NCBI RefSeq assembly: GCF_033568475.1
Contig: NC_133123.1
Coordinates: forward strand, 150,489,753 to 150,553,752
Direction: 5' to 3'
DNA: 64,000 nt
DNA from: Henckelia pumila
Taxonomy: Eukaryota; Streptophyta; Magnoliopsida; Lamiales; Gesneriaceae
Shown: one piece after another, positions 57,698 to 64,000 of the stretch
Layout of the letters: every line of letters starts with the position of its first letter
Numbering within the stretch: position 1 is the first letter of the stretch
Translations under genes and position numbers: made by a program
Notes under the pieces: model-generated
Databases searched by the model: none
The model's input: only the letters and a program-made list of their open reading frames with translations
What the model was told of the DNA's origin: nothing

Positions 57698-58585
57698 TGT
57701 TGTGAAAAAGTAAAAATTTACGATAAAAAATAAATACTCCAAAACTCAAAATATATCAAACTCTACACTTTATAATATTTTTCTCTCAACTCAATTGTAT
57801 TTTTCATCACAAATGAAGACCTATTTATAGATCCATATTTGAGATTAGTCCAAAAATTAAAACATCATCATCTACATCATCACACACTAATTTTCCACAT
57901 TTTATAACTCAACATTCAACATTCAACGTTCAATATTCAATATTCAACATAATAATAATATATTTTTCAACACTCCCCCTTTGTGATGATGATCGTGATA
58001 TGATGACTGTCTTCATTACGTATTTTATACTGCCTCGTTAAAAACCTTATTAGAAAAAACCCAGTGGGATAAAAACCATAGTAAGAGAAAAAGAGTGCAG
58101 CCACGTAAACTTTTCCTCATGTTAACATGAGTGATTTTTCATATATTCCGCAGATTGCGCATTCCAATGTTGTATATATGCTTTCTGAATATCTTCGTGC
58201 GAAATGCCTTTGTGAAGAGATCTGATGATTTTCACTTGATTGAATATAACAGATACCAATATCTTTATTTTTCTCAAGCTCTTGAGTGTAGGCAAAGAAC
58301 TTTGAGGGTATATGTTTTGTTCTGTCACTTTTGATGTATCCTTCTTTCATTTGAGCAATACAACAGCATTGTCTTCATACAACGTCACAGGCTTCTTGTC
58401 TACTGATAATCCACAAGAAGTTTGGATATGTTGTGTCATTGATTTTAGCCAAACACATTCACGGCTTGCTTCATGTAGCGCAATAATCTCAGCGTAATTT
58501 GATGAAGTTGTTACGAGTGTTTGTTTCTGTGAATGCCAAGAAATTGCGGTGCCTCAACGAGTAAATACATATTCGATTTGGGAAC
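57698..58585 (-). mobile_element. Ty1/copia remnant: RNase H end and 3' LTR
   Basis: On the minus strand, sequence entering at 58585 encodes the end of a copia RNase H: GTAISWHSQKQTLVTTSSN, HEASRECVWLKS, LYEDNAVVLLK, KEGYIKSDRTKHI. It carries stops and a frameshift (the frame changes near 58350). After the ORF comes the polypurine tract AAAGGGGGAG and an LTR starting TGTTGAAAAATA at 57972 and ending …TTTTTCACAACA at 57698 (275 bp). Everything upstream of RNase H is missing here because another copia element starts at 58586. Confidence 0.85.
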
Positions 58586-60448
58586 GTGTAAGAGTGGGTG
58601 CCCAGTGAGCCAACTGTGTGGCTATGGGCTTTGTTGACTCTTTGTATAAACAATCTTTTGTTTAATATTATTTACACTTTTATGGCAATGACTTTATATT
58701 ACTTCATATTGTTATATTGTGATATACTATTGTTGTTTTGATAAAGACCTTGAATATACTATAGTGTATGTAAGATGTGGTAGAACATGGAGATGTCTAT
58801 CATGAAATACATCTTATAGTCACTGTATATTCTAAAACCGTTCCTAGTCGATTGAGCCGTCCGATAATAAGGATAAGGATCGCTCGAGTTTGAGACTAGC
58901 ATTTGCGATGCGGAGTACCACGTTTCATTGGTAGGGAACATGGAGATGTTCGAAGCATGCAAATGGATATTCATAGGATGAATAGTCGAACTACCCTATC
59001 CGGACTTTCCAAGTGGTTATCACTTATCGAGTGGATAAAGTCCGCGGTTTTGGTTGTACACCATTAGTCCTTACGACTTGAAACATCATGGAGACTCTAT
59101 ATGCTAGTACTGTGCTTTGACTCGTTTACCGACTCTGAGGGGGTCATCAGGTGTCGAGATTGGGTACAGTTACGACACATATAGGAGTCAATGCATTGTT
59201 GTCAAGGATTCACCACATACTTGCGAGTGTGGATATCCTATGCGATCTGAGGAGATATTAGTGTGACAAATCTCTGGCCAGAGTACTTGATGTGATTTAA
59301 GAAATGGTTTCTTAGTAGCACATGCGATGTCACTAATTTGATCTTCAAGATGCATTGCATAGTTATCGAATCTTGAGCGACTCTCGATATACCAATGGTT
59401 GTTGATTCGATCGGGATATATGGATGAAGGGACCGTACTGTACGCTAACCAAAATCTACTGGTTCTTGTAGGCACTATCAGTGATACCTAGGGAATCATG
59501 GGGCGATGTTGCTAGGCGCTTTACCATGATTCGTTGGGCAAGTCGGAAAGTGTTGTTCCGAGTCACAAGGAGTTGTGAGCCCACGGCTAGCTGTATCCCT
59601 GAACCATTGAGGGTCACACAGTGTAATGGAGTTTTAATCCCCGTTGAGATAGTTAAATTTAAAGAGTTAAATTTAATGAACTAAGGAGTTGGACTTCTTA
59701 AATAAGAGTAAGGGAGTAGGATTTCCTAAAATGACATAGGGATGGACATTTTTGGAAACCACTGAATTCGGATTCAGGAAAATTTATTTTGACTTTAAAA
59801 CGTGCAGAAATGGTTTCTGTGCACATTGGTGAAATCGTTTCATCAATCGGAGTCACGATGAATTTTATATTAATTTCTGAACGAGCGGGCTTTGCTTGTC
59901 GGGCCCCAGCTTATGACTAATGGGCCCTAAGGTGTTAGTGGCCTGCATTATAAATAAGTTATTTCAGTACAGAAATTACACACAACAGGTCATAATTTTG
60001 AGACAGGATTTTCGAAACCCTAGCCCCTCTCAAAACGTTTTCGGCCGCCCCTTCCTCCCTCTGCCCGAGAAAATTCCGGTCTGTGATTTTGAATCGCAGT
60101 AAGGAATAACGAATCAAATTCGTGTATTCTCTTCGCAGAAAACTTCTGATAGATTTTCTAGTGCAATCTATCAGAGGGATTAAACCTCTGTTCGTGGACC
60201 TGATTGAAGGCGTTCATCGGTTCCAGGGAGAGACAACAAGAGCAGAATTGTTCTGTTGGTGTCCATTAATCTCGTTGCGAGATTTAAGGTAAAATTTAAT
60301 TAATTGTTATTTGAATTTTACACACACGTAATTCAATCGATGAACGGTTGATACCCATACCATGGAAACGTTCCATGAAAAATTTTTAAACTTCCGCTGC
60401 ACCGGGTATCAATCGTAATTGGTCTGGGAACTCGCCAGTTTTCCAACA
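58586..60448 (+). repeat. 5' LTR of the intact copia element
   Basis: 1,863 bp, TGTAAGAGTG…TTCCAACA. TATA box TATAAATA at 59949-59956; transcription probably starts a few dozen bases later. A splice-donor-like AAG/GTAAAA lies at 60286-60294 near the LTR end. Short frames within it (58759-58974, 59188-59475, 59481-59684) are non-coding LTR sequence. Confidence 0.9.
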
Positions 60449-60449
60449 G

Positions 60450-60462
60450 TGGTATCAGAGCC
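60450..60462 (+). other. Primer-binding site of the copia element
   Basis: TGGTATCAGAGCC two bases after the LTR end, complementary to the 3' end of initiator methionine tRNA, the usual copia primer. Confidence 0.95.
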
Positions 60463-60570
60463 AGGTTGCTCAGATCAATCGATTGAATAATCAATTGTAC
60501 AAAATTTTTGAGTCTCGGTTTATGAAACAAAATAAATATTTTTAATAAAAAAATTTTTTCGGGGCAAAAC

Positions 60571-60910
60571 CCGGGCAGCGATTGGATCGCTGCCCGGTGG
60601 GGCAGCAATTGTTGCTGCCCCGGGCGGCGCACGGCGCCGCCCAAAGGGGGCGCACAGCGCCGCCCAAGGCGGCGACCGTCGCCGCCCAGGGCGGCGCACG
60701 GCGCCGCCCAGGGCAGCGCTGTGCGCTGCCCAGGGGCGGCGCTCGGCGCTGCCCAGCGCAGCGCTGGGCGCTGCGCAGGGCGGCGCTCGGCGCCGCCCAG
60801 GGCAGCGCACGGCGCCGCCCAGGGGCGGCGCCAGGCGCTGCCCTAAGGGGGCAGCCGGGCTGCCCCCGGCCCGCGCCCCGGGTGCGGGCCGACCCGGGAG
60901 TGTCCCGGGT
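60571..60910 (+). repeat. Array of 15 GC-rich triloop hairpins in the copia leader
   Basis: Consecutive inverted repeats separated by one to a few bases, each with exactly three loop bases: 60571-60597 (12-bp stem, loop TGG), 60599-60621 (10 bp, TTG), 60622-60642, 60646-60665 (one bulge), 60668-60686, 60689-60709, 60711-60731, 60734-60754, 60756-60776, 60778-60798, 60800-60820 (one mismatch), 60823-60843, 60847-60867, 60868-60890 (10 bp), 60892-60910. Mean period is about 22 nt. Stems switch between GGCGGC/GCCGCC and GGCAGC/GCTGCC types, keeping pairs. The open frames on both strands here (60520-61005 minus, 60582-60929 plus) are by-products. Confidence 0.95.
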
Positions 60911-60979
60911 GGCCCGCGGGAAAAATTAATTTTTAATTTTTTATTAATTTTAATATTTAAAATTTTATTTTTGGTCCGG

Positions 60980-61352
60980 TCAAAAATTGTTTTTGATTGG
61001 TTCACGAGATTTCGGATCGAATTGTTCGAGTCCGTAAATTTTAAAATTGATTTTGGATAAATTTGAATTTTTGGAAAATTTTAATATTTTATCCGTAAAT
61101 TGAATTTTGAAATCAATTATTTTGGTACAATTGATGATAAGATATGATCTTATGATATATTAGATAAAATATGATTTTATTTGTAAAATTGGATTTTATA
61201 GATAAAATATGATTTTATTTGATATGGAGATAAAATATGATTTTATATGTGAAATGTGATTTTATATATAAAATATGATTTTATCTTGTTTAAATTTGAA
61301 TTGCCACAGCATGTTATCCAATAAATTAATTTTGAATTAAATGTTATTGGAT
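60980..61352 (+). repeat. AT-rich triloop hairpins following the GC array
   Basis: Isolated ones at 60980-60996 (TCAAAAA/TTTTTGA, loop TTG), 61014-61033 (GGATCGAA pairing with one bulge, loop TTG) and 61066-61080 (AATTTT/AAAATT, loop TGG). Then an array of seven at 61137-61153, 61164-61180, 61184-61198, 61202-61218, 61230-61246, 61249-61265 and 61268-61284, mostly ATAAAAT/ATTTTAT with loop ATG. A longer composite hairpin at 61315-61352 again has a TTG triloop (TTAATT/AATTAA). Confidence 0.85.
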
Positions 61353-61972
61353 AAGGATGATCGATTGCCATGACCAATTTTGTAGGTGTATGTTAGGAAT
61401 TTACATTTTGTCTTTATTGTTGTTGGTTTTATTAATGGGCCTGGTTTATGGCCCGATATGAATGTCATATGTAATAAAAGTGGGCTTGGTTTATAGCCCG
61501 TTCCCACCCCCTAAAAATGTATCCCCTACTTGTCATTGTTATTTAATTGTAAATACATTAGATTTAGTGGGAGATCAAGATTTGAAGATGGTGGGCCCAG
61601 CAGACAATGAAGACTGAAGAAATGTAAATTGGAAGCATATGTAATAGGATTGCATTTGCATACTGCATATTACCTAGGATTGGACTAAGACCCGTGATTG
61701 GCAACCACGGGTCAATTAGAAATGGAATCGATCATCCTATATAATATGTGATATTATGATTGTATGCATGTTTAGACATAAATTGCGTGAATCCGGCAAT
61801 GCATGCAATAAATTAAAAATGATGAGACAAATATTTTTATAAATAAAATCCCTCATTTTAAATATGATTTAAAATTTATATCAAGATAAATAAAGGAAAT
61901 TTAAATATTGTTTAAATGTTCCTACCTTCCATCAACGGTCAATGTATGTGATGCTACCCGCGGATACGGTCC

Positions 61973-62254
61973 GGCTCATATTATTGGGGGGGCCCGTTCG
62001 TCGGAAAGCTGTACATTGGATCGACAAATGTTGTAAGTTGGGTGGAACTCCCATGGGATCGGCTCATATTATTGGGGGATCCACATGGCGACCGTCCATC
62101 ACAACTTAATATTGATGGGTCATCTTGACATGTCACTTTAAACGGCGTCATATTATTGGGCCCTTATTGGACATGAGGTAAATACATGGGGGTTGCTTTG
62201 GAAGCAATTGGGCTCTACCTTTTGAGAATTATGGTTGGCTGATATTATTCGGGA
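61973..62254 (+). repeat. Degenerate ~88-bp repeat with TCATATTATTGGG core
   Basis: Four copies of a GGCTCATATTATTGGGG-like phrase at 61973, 62061, 62144 and 62237, spaced 88, 83 and 93 bp. The intervening sequence is only loosely related. It lies in the copia leader upstream of gag and is non-coding. Confidence 0.7.
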
Positions 62255-62443
62255 CCATAAGTTTGTCAATTGGACTCCATGTTCTCACTAAGGAAAAAGT
62301 TTCCCGTTTTCACTAGAGGGTGGTGAAATCGTTAAAATAGTGGGAGTGAGATTCATAAAATTAAATTCGCCTATTTTATGTCTTAGTAAATTGTTAAACA
62401 ATCATTGATATATGTCTGTTTTTCCTTTTCAGTATTTCACACA

Positions 62444-64000
62444 ATGAATTCGCGAAATCCTTTATTCTCGATCCTCGAACAAAACAAGCTGACTGGCGCC
62501 AACTATACGGAATGGTTCCGGAAGTTGAAGATTGTCTTAACTTCGGAGAAAATGCTCTACGTGTTAGAGAAAGCACCTCCGAAGGAAGCACCAGCTGACA
62601 TAAGTCCGGAGGAATTGGCCAAACTTGATGCATGGTGTGACCATGACATCAAGACCAAATGCTATATGCAAGCCTCGATGTCTGATGAACTCCAGAGGCG
62701 ATTTGAGGACACGGTGAATGCTGCTGACATTCACACGCAACTCAAGGAACTTTTTGGGGCTCAGTCGAGGGCTGAAAGGTTCTCTACTGTTAAGGAGTTG
62801 ATGACGTGCCGCATGCGTGAAGGGACTTCGGTCCGTGATCATGGGGTACGAGTGATTTGGCTCATACAGAAGTTAGCGACCCTTGATTTGGTGTTGGAGC
62901 ATGAACTCAATGTGGACTTGCTGCTTCTATCTCTTCCTTCTTCATTTGATGGATTCGTGATAAATTTTAATATGAACAAGATAGAGGCCACCCTTGAAGA
63001 GATGGTCAATATGCTCGTTACATATGAATCCACACTTAAGAAGGATAAGCCAGCTTTCTTGGTGGGCTCCTCATCTTCTGCTAAGAAGGGGCCAAGTATG
63101 AAGGGCAAGAAACGTTCTGCCCCACCCAAGAAAGTGGAACCCGAGAAGAAGCAAAAGACAAAGGCTTCAAACGATGGAAAATCCAAGGATGTTTGCCATT
63201 ACTGCAAGAAGCCGGGTCATTGGAAGCGCAACTGCAAGGAGTATCTTGAGCAGTTGGGAACTGCAAAGGGTATGTTCTATATCGAAATAAACATGTCACT
63301 TAATACAACTTCTTGGGTATTGGATACCGGATGTGGTTCTCACATTTGCAATGATTTGCAGGTGATGACAAGAAGTCGCAGGCTTAGAATGGGTGAGACC
63401 CAGCTAAGGCTCGGGAATGGTTCCAGAGTTGAAGCTACGGCCATTGGAGATGTTTGTTTGATTTTGCAGAATGGTTTTAAATTATTGTTGAGAGATGTTT
63501 TATTTGTGCCAGATTTAATTAAAAACATTATTTCTATTTCTATGCTTGATAGAGATGGTTATTCTTGTAATTTTGTGAATGGGATTTGCAGTATTTACAA
63601 GAATGAATGTTTAATTGGAAATGGACAACTTGAAAACGATCTATATAATTTAAAACTAAAAGACGTTCCAGTGAATTGTATTGACAAACCGGCGACAACA
63701 AACAAAAGGAAAATCGATAGTCAAAACCCGGCAAACCTTTGGCACGCTAGACTAGGTCATATTTCCTCAAGGAGGATGAACAAGCTAGTGGGAGAGGGCA
63801 TGTTTGATATGTCTGATATTAACTCTCTACCTACTTGTGAATCCTGCCTAAAAGGGAAAATGACTAAATCTCCTTTTAAGGGGAAGCCTGAACGTAGTCA
63901 AAATCTGTTGGATTTGATCCATACAGATGTTTGTGGTCCATTTAGAGTAGGGACTCAACATGGCCACACCTACTTCATTACCTTTACTGATGATTATTCT
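62444..64000 (+). CDS. Copia Gag-Pol polyprotein (gag, protease, start of integrase), open at window end
   Basis: The ATG at 62444 opens 519 codons without a stop to the last base. Gag (UBN2-like) spans about residues 1-230: FSILEQNKLTGANYTEWFRKL, MSDELQRRF, ELFGAQSRAERF, LPSSFDGFVINF. A Lys-rich linker leads to the CCHC knuckle CHYCKKPGHWKRNC at about residues 252-265. Protease active site WVLDTGCGSHIC lies near 288-299. The GAG-pre-integrase segment LWHARLGHIS…CESCLKGKMTKSPF (about 432-476) forms the integrase zinc finger, and the integrase core begins with HTDVCGPF near residue 494. RT and RNase H must lie beyond the window. No break was seen, so this may be a competent copy. Minus-strand frames across it are shadows. 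Confidence 0.95.
   Translation, partial: MNSRNPLFSILEQNKLTGANYTEWFRKLKIVLTSEKMLYVLEKAPPKEAPADISPEELAKLDAWCDHDIKTKCYMQASMSDELQRRFEDTVNAADIHTQLKELFGAQSRAERFSTVKELMTCRMREGTSVRDHGVRVIWLIQKLATLDLVLEHELNVDLLLLSLPSSFDGFVINFNMNKIEATLEEMVNMLVTYESTLKKDKPAFLVGSSSSAKKGPSMKGKKRSAPPKKVEPEKKQKTKASNDGKSKDVCHYCKKPGHWKRNCKEYLEQLGTAKGMFYIEINMSLNTTSWVLDTGCGSHICNDLQVMTRSRRLRMGETQLRLGNGSRVEATAIGDVCLILQNGFKLLLRDVLFVPDLIKNIISISMLDRDGYSCNFVNGICSIYKNECLIGNGQLENDLYNLKLKDVPVNCIDKPATTNKRKIDSQNPANLWHARLGHISSRRMNKLVGEGMFDMSDINSLPTCESCLKGKMTKSPFKGKPERSQNLLDLIHTDVCGPFRVGTQHGHTYFITFTDDYS

Larger units (their letters stand above)
58586..64000 (+). mobile_element. Ty1/copia retrotransposon, 5' part, apparently intact, runs off the window
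   Basis: 5' LTR 58586-60448, PBS 60450-60462, a 2-kb leader with hairpin arrays, and a gag-pol frame open from 62444 to the window end. It is inserted in the RNase H region of an older copia on the opposite strand. The five bases before the LTR are GGAAC; a matching copy is expected after its 3' LTR outside the window. The lineage is not firmly assigned. Confidence 0.92.

Noticed and set aside
60520..61005. Long open frames on both strands (161 codons minus, 115 codons plus) over the GC-rich leader
   Set aside because: They are Ala/Arg/Pro/Gly-rich by-products of a GC-rich hairpin array in an untranslated leader; no protein domain is visible.

Overview
The window is nuclear DNA of a flowering plant, probably a eudicot and possibly an asterid (this finer placement is inference). 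The signs are GT-AG introns, plant gene families (auxin response factor, F-box, invertase/pectin methylesterase inhibitor), plant LTR-retrotransposon lineages (Tat, Tekay-type chromovirus, Ty1/copia), CACTA, hAT and Helitron ends, and very AT-rich spacers. By my reading three host loci look functional or recently functional. Most of the rest is layered transposable elements.

Layout. 1-1837: end of an old LTR. 2657-2989: end of a CACTA transposon. 2996-7671: tandemly duplicated block with an intact inhibitor gene (4775-5293) and a frameshifted sister (6553-7157); duplicated flanking DNA points to a third, lost copy. 7871-18122: complete Tat-lineage Ty3/gypsy element with target-site duplication, decayed gag-pol, a 59-bp tandem array, and an intron-containing antisense gene. 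18128-25950: gene-free AT-rich DNA with two short Helitrons, a third Helitron end, a hAT MITE and degenerate AT repeats. About 26000-44064, minus strand: near unit-length decayed endogenous pararetrovirus (caulimovirid), split near its first gene by a young 10.5-kb chromovirus (33334-43868, duplication GTATT). 48882-53432: 14-exon ARF2-like gene carrying a tasiR-ARF target site. 54213-55451, minus: F-box gene convergent with it. 57698-58585, minus: copia remnant, itself broken by a second copia element that starts at 58586 and runs off the window with an open gag-pol frame.

The most unusual signal is in the 2-kb leader of that last copia element. From 60571 to 60910 there are 15 back-to-back hairpins, each an 8-12 bp stem closed by exactly three loop bases, repeating about every 22 nt. 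Stem sequence changes from unit to unit while pairing is mostly kept. Sparser AT-rich triloop hairpins follow to 61352, seven of them in a second array at 61137-61284. The whole stretch lies inside a possible leader intron (60289-62432). I know of no named element that describes this, but I could not search or fold it by computer.
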